Shown one piece after another: positions 11,877 through 22,649 of a DNA stretch of 64,000 nucleotides. Source of the DNA: Tetrastigma voinierianum. Lineage: Eukaryota > Streptophyta > Magnoliopsida > Vitales > Vitaceae. The translations under genes were made by a program, and so were the position numbers. Below the pieces are notes generated by a model. That model made no database searches. It was not told where the DNA came from and saw only the letters and a program-made list of their open reading frames with translations. The stretch spans positions 600,501 through 664,500 of the forward strand of contig JAEQBH010004667.1 of NCBI GenBank assembly GCA_016808115.1. Direction: 5' to 3'. Numbering within the stretch: the first letter of the stretch is position 1; the number at the start of each line of letters is the position of its first letter.

Positions 11877-14800
11877 TGTCACGCCCTTGATCCCGGCCCG
11901 ACCCGATTGGCGGATCCGAACCGAAGTCCGGGGCGCGAGACTTTCTATACTATATATATTATACTATACCGCACTGACTCTATCAATTGCTTCTTCGTAT
12001 TGCATTGCATCAGAGTATACAACAATTTCTGTAATAACAACAATCATTTTACATATACAAAAGAACTACCACCGGAGTGGTGTCCATAAAAGTCTATACA
12101 CATATACAGAGTCCCATTTACCTATACATTTAAAATTTTCTATTACATGTTCTATATCTTTGGCATATCCTTTACTTATACTTTTTCTGTATTTCTATTT
12201 CGAGTACTTTACATATTCCTATATTTATCATGTCTCTAGTCTATGTTTTTTTCATCTTTCTATTTATAATCTTTATTGCATTCGTTGTACTCATTACGTA
12301 TATCATATCATTCCTTATCTATCACAAATACTTCGCTTATTTCTCACTCTTATATCGTATACTGATCTATTTCATCTTATTTCAGACATGCCTGCAAGTT
12401 TCCTATGCTTTCATGTCTCGCATACTTCATAACCTATCTTATACTATTCTCGCACGTTTATCTACATTCTTATACTTTCATATACTGTCTTCATATGTCT
12501 TTTTACCTCGTTCCTAGTCTTTTTCATGTTGTAAGTCATGTCTCTATTCTATGTCTTTGCATAAGTGTTATATCTATACTTTTCTCTATACATACATATT
12601 CATACTCAGATTTATCGCATATCTATATTCTATCTATCATCTACTTTATGCTTGATAATTTTTTCATTACTTTTCATGTGTTTTCATATATTTTCATATG
12701 ATATCTTATATATTATGCTCGATGCTTTTCATATACTATACTTTTCATGATTTTCTATATACTGTGGCTTTTTCATATGCTTTTCTCTCTTTAGTACATC
12801 AGATCGCTTATATACTTTTCATGACCGTCATCTTGTACATTACCTCGTTTGTAACTACCATACTTTTATCGCATAGCAATGCTATAAGCCTATTATCATG
12901 TCATTTCCTTGGTTTGATGTCTGCAAATACCTTAGCTGACACGGAAACCATGTGTACCAAGGTACTATCACCGTACAAGGCAAGATCTCTACCGTTAATA
13001 CTGAAGGTATCACACCGCATTTGCATGCTGGATCTATGCTATATGCCAGCCTGCACTCCAAAGGTACCATCACCATACGAGGCGCGATCTCTCGCTTATT
13101 GTGGGTGACCTCGGCGCCACCCTGATCCAAACGGGATCGGCGTCATCGATCCAAACGGGCCTCGATATCTCGTCATGAATAAGGCCGCAAAGAACCCGTA
13201 TCTTCCCTATAGGCATGCCTATCTATCCTCTACTGTGTCCTAAGGCATAATCAGCCTTTATTACATTTTCGTACATATCTCATAAGCATGAATAACTATT
13301 GTTATCATATTTGCTTATGCATATATACTATCGTTATTTTACTCAGATAAATTTCCCTTTACAAGTTTGCAATTTTTTCATATATTACATATATAGTCAT
13401 ATATTCTTTCTATTAATTTGTTTTGTCTATCATATACTATGAATGCATCTATGCACTCTGTATTCATATATTCATATATAGTTTTCTATATTCATATCTC
13501 TTTATATCACTACTTATTCCCGTCAAGGTCTTCATCTATCTTCATATACTTTCTATATTTAATATGTATGCTCTTAATTATTCATATATTCATATCGTAT
13601 ACGCTATATTCATACTTTTCCATATTACTTTACTTTGTTTGTCTTACTATGCATATCATTCATATACATATATTTCTTATTCTTATGTTGTCATCTTTAC
13701 TGGCTCCTATCATTCTTAGCATTTATGCATTTCTATCATGTTCCATCTTATTCATTTCGGTATAACTATCATTATTCATATCATATTCATGTTTTATGAA
13801 CATATCTATACATATTGCATTTTCTATATTTTTCTTGTTTCATGGCTATTACATATAGCACTTCATATACTTATGAAGTATGATGTCTATGAGATCACAC
13901 TCATTCATATATTCTCATTCCTTTAAGAATCTAGTTTACTTAGGAATTAAATCAATCTAATTGACCTCATCCAACTAAATTATACATTTTCATGTCAACT
14001 AGTCATTTTACCGATTTTACACTCGGACTGTTTGTATTACTCATTTTTCCTGGTCTTGACTTCATATTTTGACACTATGTCCTTTATACTTATTTAAAGC
14101 TAAGGTGCTATGGTTCTATCTCCAACTGAACCACCCAATTGAGCACCGAACTCGTTACGTCCAAAAACAACCCGGACTTCTATATGTTCAAACATCGAAA
14201 ACTGTAATTTGGTTTGCACATGGTCCCACTTCGAGTGGATTTTTGGGCCACTTAGAGTCATAATTTGACGATGTATATTTCAATATGGATGGTTCTCCTT
14301 GAAGTCTATTTTAATTGGCCACTTGAATCACTTAATTCAGATAAGAAATGAGCAAGTTATGGCCAAAATACGGAAACTGATCAAAACTGGGAAAACATAA
14401 CAGGTGTACTCTAAGAGACACCCTTAGTGTACCGTACACTCGGGGTCTCCGGGAAGGTGTACCAGTACACATTCAAGGTGTACCGGGACACTTGACCCAA
14501 AACTGCCCAGAATGTACATTTTCTCCATTTTTTCCATAATTTTGATCCCCAATTCAACTCTATACTTCATATACACCTCAAAACCATTTCAAAGTCATCT
14601 TATAATCTCTTTTCTATCCAATTCCTCTTTCAATACTTATCTTTATTCAAAAACCTATCATGATTTACTCTCAAACCCACTATTATATGGATTCTAACCC
14701 ATACATAACTCTAACGTGAAGATTAGTTAGGGTTTATTCTAAACCCTAACTCAAGTACTTGCCATTGAACTATGAATCCATCCTCAAAGAGAGGATTTCA

Positions 14801-15344
14801 TGTGCTTCTTGTCCTATTCAAGGTTTTACCAAGCTTACTTTTAAGAATTCTAGGGTTAGGAAGAAATCCCTAACAAAACCCTAGGTTGGAGACAACTAAT
14901 AACCATACAATTGCATGGAAAACCATTCAAAGCTTTAAAAGCCCATGTAGTTCCATACCTTTGATCTTGGTTCCTCCTTCTTCCTCTTCTCTTCTTCCTC
15001 TTCCTCTTCTCTTCTTTCTCCTTTGTGCTCCTCTCTCAGTGGTTTCTCTATCTGGAGACCAAATCTTGTCTTAAAAACCCATGTTTGTTAAGGCCATGTT
15101 TGGCCAAAACAATAAAAACCCATTTTTGGCTTCTTTTCCCATTTTTGCACTTAAGCCCTTCCATTCTTTATTATTTCTATTCTATCTTTTGACAATTAAA
15201 TCCTTAAGTGGTAAATGACTAATTTACCCTTGGCTTCATTATTAATTCCGGGTATCTACTTTTATTTCCGAGAATTTTCTATTTAAATTTTAATATACCC
15301 TAAACAAGTCCGAAAACTACTAAGGTATATTTCGGGGTGTTACA
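11877..15344 (-). mobile_element. Solo LTR Y, nested in X
   Basis: On the - strand it starts TGTAACACCCCGAAATA (15344) and ends in GGGCGTGACA (11877). It is flanked by the perfect 5 bp duplication TGTCC (11872-11876 and 15345-15349). The first ~150 bases match the start of X closely (TTTCGGACTTGTTTAGGGTA against TTTCGAACTTGTTTAGGGTA), and the last ~60 match X's end through the CCGATTGGCGGAT box. Length is 3468 bp with no coding capacity. The long Tyr/Ile/Leu-rich frames on the + strand between 12.2 and 13.9 kb come from TATA/CATA-rich sequence, not from genes. Confidence 0.92.
12945..13110 (-). repeat. Tandem repeat, ~102 bp unit x~1.5, in Y
   Basis: The segment AAGGTACYATCACCRTACRA followed by GGCAAGATCTCT-like sequence occurs near 12958 and 13060. 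It lies at the mid-LTR position where X has its arrays, but the unit sequence is different. Confidence 0.6.
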
Positions 15345-16319
15345 TGTCCTACGGGAGATAAGTATAAATATGTGTCTCACTGAGATCTAATGAGAATAAG
15401 CCCGCTATAAGTAAAGCCTCAAAAGTGCAACATAAGATAAGTGAAGCACTATAAGCTCAGAGTATGTACTGGCAATAAGTCAAAACTCCGATGGAGATCC
15501 AAATAAGCATAAGTATGTTATAGCATAAGTAATTCATATAAGTTCATTATATTTAATGCATGAAAATTCTGATATCTGTTATTGTTTTATGCTTTAAATG
15601 TGTATATGCATAAGACATATGTTTCCCACTAAGCGTAAAGCTTAGCACGAGTTTTTAATCCGTGTAGGTACAGGAGAAGACGTCTGAAAGTTTCCGCATA
15701 TGGTTGGGCCAGCACACTAGTAGGGGTTCATCACAGTATGTTCCATGCTTTGATTTGTAAATGTATAAACACGCTTTTGTATATGAAATAGACTCTATTA
15801 TATGTGGAGACTGATGGACACCACTCGATGGGTAGTTCTTCAGAGTATGTTGTATCTGATATTTTGATTCGGTTATAAAAAAAAAAAAAAAAAACAGGTA
15901 AAGAGTCTCAGTATATAGTATCGCGCCTCGGAACTTGGTTCGAATCCGCCAATCGGGTTGGACCAGGAATCAGGGTGTGACATGTCGTGGGAAAATAATT
16001 TCAGGTACTAGAGGAATATCGTGCAACGGCTTCATATCCGAGACCTTAGTGGCGAGAAAGGCCGATCTAGCCTTGTTTTATCTTCAGGTAAATTAGTGGA
16101 AAATCCTCTTTTGTATGTAATTGTAATTGAAGAACAAAGAGATGTAATTAAATTCGTTTGCATGATTATATATTTTGACAAGTTTTCTAGGTTTCTTTTT
16201 GTCCTTGTAATAAAAGGACTAAGTTTTATCGAATTCAGAGTGTTTTGGATAGGAAAAGAAGAACTGGAGGTGTAGGAGGCCAGAATGGCTACTGCCCATT
16301 TTGAGCCCTCTATCGAGAT

Positions 16320-16819
16320 CGAGAAAGTCTGTCGTGACAGGGTTCCCTTAGTCTTGTGTCGCGACAAGGCCATCCGTGTCACATAGTGGCTCCTGTGTCG
16401 TGCATTGAATGCACCGCTTGTGAGCGACAGTACGCATTGATGGCCGGACGCCATACGACAAAGATTCTGACCTCGTGTCAAGACATAACTTTTTGTGTCG
16501 CCGAAAGCAGTTCGGGGTTGGCCGACTCGCACCAGGGTCGCAATTGTAGGTTTCGGCCGCCGCGACAAAGTCTCATTGACCTTGTGTCGCGACCGTGGCT
16601 TGTGTTGCGACAGCGTGTGGTCAATGCCGGAAGGCCTTGTGTCGCGAATACGTAAATTGTGTCGCGGACACGTAGATCGTGTCGCGATAGGACAAAGATA
16701 AGCGCAAGGTGCATTTAACGCATGCCCCGCGCACGACCGAGGGCACGACATATGAGTTATGTCACGGCAGAGAATTTTCTATCGTGAAAGACTTCTTAGA
16801 GTTTCCTATCTCCACAGTG

Positions 16820-16852
<33 letters not shown>

Positions 16853-16865
16853 TCGCGACAGTTTC
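16320..16865. repeat. TGTCGCGACA-type palindrome array in 3' LTR of A
   Basis: Copies near 16331 (TGTCGTGACA), 16358 (TGTCGCGACA), 16584 (TGTCGCGACC), 16640 (TGTCGCGAAT), 16680 (TGTCGCGATA) and 16851 (TGTCGCGACA), the last one directly after a run of 30 T. Parallels the array in the 5' LTR but with different spacing. Confidence 0.82.
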
Positions 16866-17148
16866 TAGGCTTCATCGCGATTGTGGATTTCTTTGTCCCG
16901 GCGCAGTTTGCACGCCTGACAATGTCGCTGATATAGCTTCAGATCGCAACAGGCTTGGGGTCAGCGGCCGGCGCGTGTGATGATAGAGCGCCTTGGGCGC
17001 GCAATAGAGGGCCTTGGGCGAGCAACAGAGTGCCCAACAGAGTGCACGACAATGCGCACAACACGCGACTGCACGCAAGGTGTGCGCGCAGTTTTCCATG
17101 TGACAAACTCTATATAGAGCATTGTGTCGTGCATTGTTTGGGAACACT

Positions 17149-17215
17149 GTTCATGGGCACTGTTCACGAACACTGTTCATGGGCACTGTTCACGAACACT
17201 GTTCATGGGCAAATT
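17149..17215 (+). repeat. 26 bp tandem repeat
   Basis: The unit GAACACTGTTCATGGGCACTGTTCAC is repeated about 2.5 times. Each unit holds two CACTGTTCAYG half-units, so the true period is a 13 bp doublet. It lies near the fuzzy right end of A's 3' LTR. Confidence 0.8.
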
Positions 17216-17282
17216 TGCTCACGCAAACATCGCTCACGGGCACTGCTTAAAAAAACAAAATTAGACCCCCAGAATCAAGGCC

Positions 17283-18250
17283 ACAAGTAGTTATGTTTGA
17301 AAATACTAAAATAAGATTATAGTATAAAAATGTTTCCAAATATTATATAACTAAAATAAGTATTTATAGTAAATAACTAATATAATTAATTAACTAAAAA
17401 TTATATTAGTTAGTAATATTATGAACTAAAATAATATTATTAAGATATCTAAGAAGATCTAAATTTCTAACATTTAATTATAACTAAGTTTCAAACATTA
17501 TATAACTAAAATTGAATATAAGTAATATGTTTGAAATTACTAAAATAAGATTATAGTATAAAAATGTTTTAAACATTATATAACTAAAATAAGATTATAG
17601 TATATAACTAATAGAATTAATTAACTAAAAATTATATTAGTTAGTAATACTAAGAACTAGAATAATATTATTAAGATATCTAAGAAGATCTACATTTCTA
17701 ACATTTAATTATAACTAAGTTTCAAACATTATATAACTAAAATTTAATGTAAGTAATATGTTTCCAAATTACTAAAATAAGACTATAATATAATATGTTT
17801 CAAATTTAATGTACTATTAACTAAAAACTAATATAATTAATTAACTAAAAATATATTAGTTAGTAATATTATGAACTAAAATAATATTATTAAGATATCT
17901 AAAAAGATCTAAATTTCTAACATTAAATATGTCTAAGATATAAGTTTCAAACATTATATAATTAAAATTTAATGTAAGTAATATGTTTCAAATTATTAAA
18001 ATAAGATTATAGTATCAAACTGTTCAAACATTATATAGCTAAAATAAGATTATAGTAAATAACTAATATAATTAATTAACTAAAAATTATATTATTTAGT
18101 ATTATTATGAACTAAAATAATATTATTAAGATATCTAAGAGGATCTAAATTTCTAACACTAAATAATTATAATAGTTTAATAGTAGGATGTGTAATATTT
18201 AAGTTTCAAACATTATATCTAACTTAATTTATTATTATCAAATTAAACTA
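17283..18250 (+). repeat. AT-rich tandem repeat, ~230 bp unit x4
   Basis: The anchor TTAAGATATCTAA recurs at about 17440, 17671, 17890 and 18126 (spacing about 231, 219 and 236). Each unit also has ACTAAAATAAGATTATAGTA and CTAATATAATTAATTAACTA. It contains no useful ORF. It may be a small satellite, or an internal repeat of a non-autonomous element. Confidence 0.88.
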
Positions 18251-18299
18251 AAATAAAACTATAGTATAAAAATATTTATTATAAACTACTTCAACATTA

Positions 18300-18827
18300 A
18301 AATAAACCAAGATACATTAAAATAAAATATGCATAAACAAATTAATTCACAAAGAAACATACCTTAATTCACAAAGATCTTCAAAATATTAGATAAAGAA
18401 CAAAGAAAAAAATAATTTGAGAGTCAAATGGAGCTTAGATGTGATGGATGAGTTTGTAATGAAATTGTATGATTTAGGGGTATTTATAGATTTTGGGAGC
18501 TAAATAGCTATTGATTGTCAAAAAACCTGCTGTGATTTATTTCTAACCGTTGATTTGGATTTTGGTTCAAATCGACCGTCAGATCTACTATATATCCGTT
18601 AAAAATCATTCTAAACCATTAGATCAAGCTTTAGATTTAAAACCAACCGTTGGATAAAAAATATAGCCATTGGATGCATTTAAAAATGTGAACGAAATCT
18701 GGACCGTTGGATCAAATCAGGACAAAATCTGGACCGTCGGTGGCCAATATTGTTTTGGGGCTGGCTGATAACCGATTTTTCGACCAAAAAAACTGAAATT
18801 TTGTTCCTTGGTTAAAGGAGGGTGGGG
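18300..18827. other. Non-coding stretch with CCGTTGGAT-type motifs
   Basis: No ORF of note. ACCGTTGGATA, ACCGTTGGATCAAA, AACCGTTGATTTGGA, GACCGTCAGATC and related words recur six or more times between 18.54 and 18.75 kb, alternating with AAATCTGGACC. Such words are frequent in subterminal regions of plant DNA transposons, but no terminal repeat could be paired with them here, so the element type stays open. Confidence 0.4.
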
Positions 18828-19112
18828 GAAAGTTTAGCTGGCGACCTAGACTACGAAATTAGGGGCTTTTACATGGGCCCATTTGGGTTTTGTCGACAAA
18901 AAGGAGTTTTGGATTAAAATAGGGTCTTAAAAAAAAAAAATTAGTTTTAGTTTAAAAGTATTACCCAAAGTAGCGCGTCTGAGCCACGTGAGATATAGAA
19001 AGGCCATTGCCGCTGTCATGGACAGTGGCTTCACCTTCGTTTATTTGTCGTTGCCATAGACAGCGACTTCATCGTTTAAGTTTATTTGTCGTTGTCCATG
19101 TCACATTAATAA
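18828..19112 (+). repeat. Left terminal inverted repeat of the MULE
   Basis: The segment with TTTTGGATTAAAAT, a poly-A run and AAATTAGTTTTAGTTT (18908-18953) is mirrored at the right end. Inside lie tandem subterminal words: GTCATGGACAGTGGCTTC, TTTATTTGTCGTTGCCATAG and TTTATTTGTCGTTGTCCATG. The outer limit is taken at GAAAGTTT, which also ends the right copy, but bases 18836-18890 align poorly. Confidence 0.7.
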
Positions 19113-19384
19113 TCCCCCAGCCTTTCTTCCTTCCCCATTTCTTCCCTTTCTTCCATTTGCTCTCCTATGATTAATTCGCTCCTCCACCGGCGACCGTTAG
19201 GGCATGGAAATCAACTGCTTTTTGCTCCATAATTTGGCTTCTAGAACTCTATTCGACTTCACAACAGGTAACCCTCTTACCTTTAAATATTTTTGTGTTG
19301 AAAATTTCGTAAATTACTGGTATTATTAGTGTATTTTGTTGATAATGTGGTGATTAAACCTGTATTTTATTGAGAAACAAACAT

Positions 19385-19540
19385 GGAGTGCATAAGGCCT
19401 TGTTTGGTAGCTGTTTTTTAGGTGCATAAGGCTACGTTTGGTAGCTATGTGCATAAGACCTTGTTTGGTAGCTGTATTTTAGGTGCATAAGGCCTTGTTT
19501 GGTACTGCTTTTACGTGCACAAGGCCTCGTTTATAGTTTA
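19385..19540 (+). repeat. ~40 bp tandem repeat x4-5
   Basis: GTGCATAAGGCCTTGTTTGGTAGCTG is repeated with small changes from about 19388 to 19535, the last copies being shortened. It lies just inside the MULE's left end, before the LINE-like tail. Nothing coding is seen between 19.11 and 20.29 kb. Confidence 0.8.
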
Positions 19541-19852
19541 TTTTAGGTCACATTTTTTTACAAATGTCATTGTCCTAAATCAAGCTATAGTTCTTGTCCC
19601 CTATGTTAATAGTTTTTTTTTTTGTTGATTTACTATTTATTTTATAATATAATCAAAATACAATCAATATGGTTTTTTTGTGTACTGGCTAGCTTAAGTG
19701 GTAAAAGGGGATGGGTGAAGAACCGACGAAGCGAGTAAAGGCCCCCCATTCCCCTTGGTAATTTTTTTGAAAATGACAAACCAAAGTTCTATATCATGCC
19801 CTCTAAAACATGCAAGTAATAAGTAATTGGATTAACGTTTATATTATGGTAA

Positions 19853-19959
19853 TATTTTGTTTTTGGGCTCTTTGGAGCTTTAGTATACCTCCTGTGTACT
19901 TTAGGTTCTCCCTTTTTCTATCAATATATTTAGCTTGTTTGCTTATTAAAAAAAAAAAA
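19853..19959 (+). mobile_element. 3' tail of a plant L1-type LINE (5'-truncated)
   Basis: TTTTTGGGCTCTTTGGAGC, then ATACCTCCTGTGTACTTTAGG, TTTTTCTATCAATATAT and GCTTATTAAAA ending in a run of 12 A. This matches the familiar 3' end of plant L1 LINEs (CTTCCTGTGTACTTGGGTTGCGCC..., AATAAA-like, CTTATCAAAAA) as I remember it. Only about 100 bp remain, as is usual for 5'-truncated copies. A target duplication was not found. Confidence 0.55.
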
Positions 19960-21109
19960 ACATTGATAATTCCTCTTTCCTTTCGATGCATAGGTTTTTT
20001 TTTTTTTTTTGGCAATTTCTGAATTTTTCTTTGAGATCAGCTCCTTCGAGAATATATAATAGATTTTTTTTTCAAAAGTTCTATGTAATAAATAAATTGT
20101 TTTCAACCTAAAAACTCCTCAAATAAGGTATTGTTGGCAAACAAACTAGATAGGTAGGAAGTGAAGTGATATTAGTATGCTCCAAGTTCCTAGCAGTTTC
20201 TATGGATACCGCACACCCAACATGCTATTGGTTTTACTTTGCTGCCTAAAGCTGCTTTGAATGTTGAAGGGTACACCTAATACATAATGTATGATGTGCC
20301 ACACCCATCTCTAGCCCCAATTAACGGTGATCCCAACGAAATCTCGCCACGCACTATAAACCCGAACTCATCGATCCGTCGTACGAGCCGAACTTGTACC
20401 TATGGGTATACAAACAATTTATAATAACAAAATCATTTACACATACAAAATAACTACCATCGAGTGGTGTCCATCAAAAATCTATACACATATAACAGTC
20501 CCATTTACTTTATACAAACACTTATACATAGGCATGTCTAATCCAAACATCGTAGATCGCGGAAGCAAAGTGTTAAGCACCTATCTTTGAGATGACCCGC
20601 ACGTCATAGGAATGTCTTGTCCTCTTACCTCCGCGCACCTACACCTGGGATTAACACCGTATGTTTACGCTTTAGTGTTCAAGTAATGATAATCACTCAC
20701 GGTGACCGGCCATGTTTATACATATGCATTTCATATAACTATACATATTCATATAACTTTTATTACTTATCATCTTTACATTCCTATTGCATGTCAATCT
20801 TTTCCGTTACATGTTCTATGTCTTTGACATATCTTCTATCTATACTTTTACTGTATTTCTGTTTCTATACTTTGCATATTCCATATTCATTCTATAACTT
20901 ATTGCTTTTCATATCTTATCATTACTTTTTAGATTATGTGAATTTCTATCACACCTTTCAAATCTCCCTTAGGAGTGTAGAGCTTATACTTTACTATCAT
21001 ATCATATACTCATTGCTAGGTTTTCATATACTTTAATGTGCTTTCATACTATAGTTTCATACCTTCTTTATACGATCTTGTATCATTACATACTTTGCAT
21101 TTGTGTTTT

Positions 21110-21395
21110 CACTCTAACTATAGAATTGGCATTCACGACAGATTCGAGAGGGAACCTCGTTCTGTTTGTCATTCAGTAGCAATGTGATTTCGCATTTAAT
21201 AGTATGATTCACTTTGACTATAGAATTGACATTCATGATAGATTCGAGAGGGAATCTCATCCTAGGTTTGTCATTCAGTAATAATGTGATTTCACATTTA
21301 ACGGTATGATTCACTTTGACTATAGAATTGACATTCACGACAGATTCGAGAGGGAATCTCTTCCTGTTTGTCATTCAGTAGCAATGTGATTTCAT
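21110..21395 (-). repeat. ~100 bp tandem repeat x3 in Z
   Basis: GATTCGAGAGGGAAYCTC recurs at 21141, 21241 and 21343, each preceded by GACTATAGAATTGACATTCA and followed by TTTGTCATTCAGTARYAATG. A 86-codon - strand frame stays open because the unit length is close to a multiple of three. Confidence 0.88.
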
Positions 21396-21710
21396 GTACT
21401 TGCATATTTTGTCTTATACTTTCATCTATATTCTTGTACTTCCCTATATTTTCATCTTGTAATTTTCATATACTATACTTTCCTATGATTTTCATATACT
21501 GTACATTCATATGCTTTTCATATACTTTATCTATCATATACATTTCGTGTCATTGACACTTTACTTCTTGTACTTGTATACTTGTCATCACATAGCAATG
21601 CTATGCTTCTCATATTATGTCATATATTCTTTACATTTCATTTGCATATACTTGTCATTTTCTTTTATGTTTCATGTCTGCATAAACCTTAGAAGTGGAT
21701 AAAGGAAACT

Positions 21711-21930
21711 ATAAGGGCCCGAAGGCGTCAGATTTCACCGGTATGTAAATGCTGGTTCATATAAGGGCCCGAAGGCGTTTGTTAATACTGTAGCTAAACA
21801 ATGACCATCTATAAGGGCCCGAAGGCACCTTAGTGACATTGTACGAGACAACAGACCATCTATAAGGGGCCTCGAAGGTTGCTATCATTGTACGACAATG
21901 ACCATCTATAAGGGTCCGGTCAGAATGGCC
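21711..21930 (-). repeat. ~50 bp tandem repeat x5 in Z
   Basis: ATAAGGGCCCGAAGGC starts at 21711, 21761 and 21811, with degenerate copies at about 21862 and 21908. Most are preceded by GACCATCT. The GGGCCC core is palindromic. Confidence 0.88.
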
Positions 21931-22649
21931 CAAACTAGGCCAACCAATCGGCAAGTGATACAGACTTGTTTTTCCCTAGTAGGCATGCCTATCAATCCTC
22001 CTACCAGGTTCTAAGCAGACAATCCATGTGTATTTTATATTCAGTACATATATTCCCGAATAATTATGGTCATCTCGTAATCATATGTACATGTACAATC
22101 ATTTATTCTTATTCGTATTTTCAAATCTCATATCTCACTTTACATTTACATATACATATAACATATCATATATTTATGTCATATTCTATACTTGTCATAT
22201 ACCCATGCTTATATATGTTCCACATGGTAATACACACATGCATGAGCAATCACTTATCATGTCATAAACATCGGTCATTACATTATCATTCATCATCACA
22301 TTTAATATTTATACTCACTTTATATAAAAACTATAATATTTCATCTTAAGAACAGAATCAGATGTCAAATAGATATTTATATATTATTCTGCTACTTCCA
22401 TTTTATCTATATTCAGATTCGTCCATATTAAAAATAATAATCATGTTGACGATCGGTATCCGCTTATTATTTTTTTATTGGATCTAATATATTCATTTTT
22501 GTCATATCATATAAAGATTATCCAATCCACTGGGCTTCCACAGATCCAACATCTAACAGTCTGATAAAATATTTGGTTAGTCCCCACTCAAGATCACAGA
22601 GTTTAAATCGCCCGTTTCATTTTTATCAATGATTAATCGGACTGGACGA

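Larger units (their letters stand above)
9076..15982 (+). mobile_element. Solo LTR X (split by Y)
   Basis: Starts TGTAACACCTCGAAATG at 9076 and ends CAGGGTGTGACA at 15982, in the middle of A's 3' LTR. Taking out Y (11877-15344) and one copy of its target duplication leaves about 3434 bp, close to the 3468 bp of Y, which has the same ends. No gag or pol is present, so it fits a solo LTR left by recombination, or an LTR-only derivative. Flanks are CTATTG and TGTCGTGG; I see no clean 5 bp target duplication here. Inside, a GAGAAGAAGGGAAGAAG purine block is followed by AG/GTATGG, and tandem arrays occupy 10.74-11.77 kb. Confidence 0.8.
1..17280 (+). mobile_element. Chromovirus-type Ty3/gypsy retrotransposon A (Tekay/Del-like), decayed
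   Basis: The sequence from position 1 reappears from position 7600, marking two direct LTR copies around an internal region of about 4.6 kb. The internal order is gag, protease, RT, RNase H, integrase, chromodomain remnant, polypurine tract, which is the order of plant chromoviruses. The 5' LTR lacks its first ~173 bases because the window starts inside it, judged from the 3' copy that begins at 7427. Every domain has stops or frameshifts, so the copy is dead. The 3' LTR is split by solo LTR X, which in turn contains Y. The right border is approximate: after about 17.05 kb the two LTR copies can no longer be aligned by eye. No primer binding site could be recognised. Clade assignment rests on the integrase and chromodomain wording and is an inference. 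Confidence 0.85.
7427..17280 (+). repeat. 3' LTR of A, split by X and Y
   Basis: Starts TGTAAAACCTGAGAAAATT and repeats the window start from 7600. It runs to 9075, is interrupted by solo LTR X to 15982, and resumes at 15983 with GTCGTGGGAAAATAATTTCAG, which matches 1483-1503 in the 5' copy. The second part holds the TGTCGCGACA-type array (about 16320-16860) and a run of 30 T (16822-16851) not present in the 5' copy. The end is blurred between about 17.05 and 17.28 kb. Confidence 0.75.

Noticed and set aside
12230..13930. Several overlapping frames rich in Tyr, Ile, Leu, Phe and Ser that could pass for membrane proteins
   Set aside because: They come from TATA/CATA-rich sequence inside solo LTR Y, overlap each other in different frames, and have no counterpart in X or Z.
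16021..16751. Long frames on both strands (up to 239 codons) in A's 3' LTR
   Set aside because: They span the palindrome array, and the matching region of the 5' LTR has different, non-homologous frames; TCGCGA words simply contain few stop codons.
17149..17215. CRISPR-like short repeats
   Set aside because: Units are contiguous without spacers, and the context is plant retrotransposon DNA.
19685..19780. tRNA-like or SINE-like stretch (TGGCTAGCTTAAGTGGTAAA resembling an A box)
   Set aside because: No B box (GGTTCRANNCC) at the right distance and no poly-A or T tail belonging to it.
21114..21374. A - strand frame of 86 codons with an internal protein repeat (FPLES..NVNSIVKVNH)
   Set aside because: It is the translation of the ~100 bp tandem repeat in Z; no homologous frame exists outside the array.
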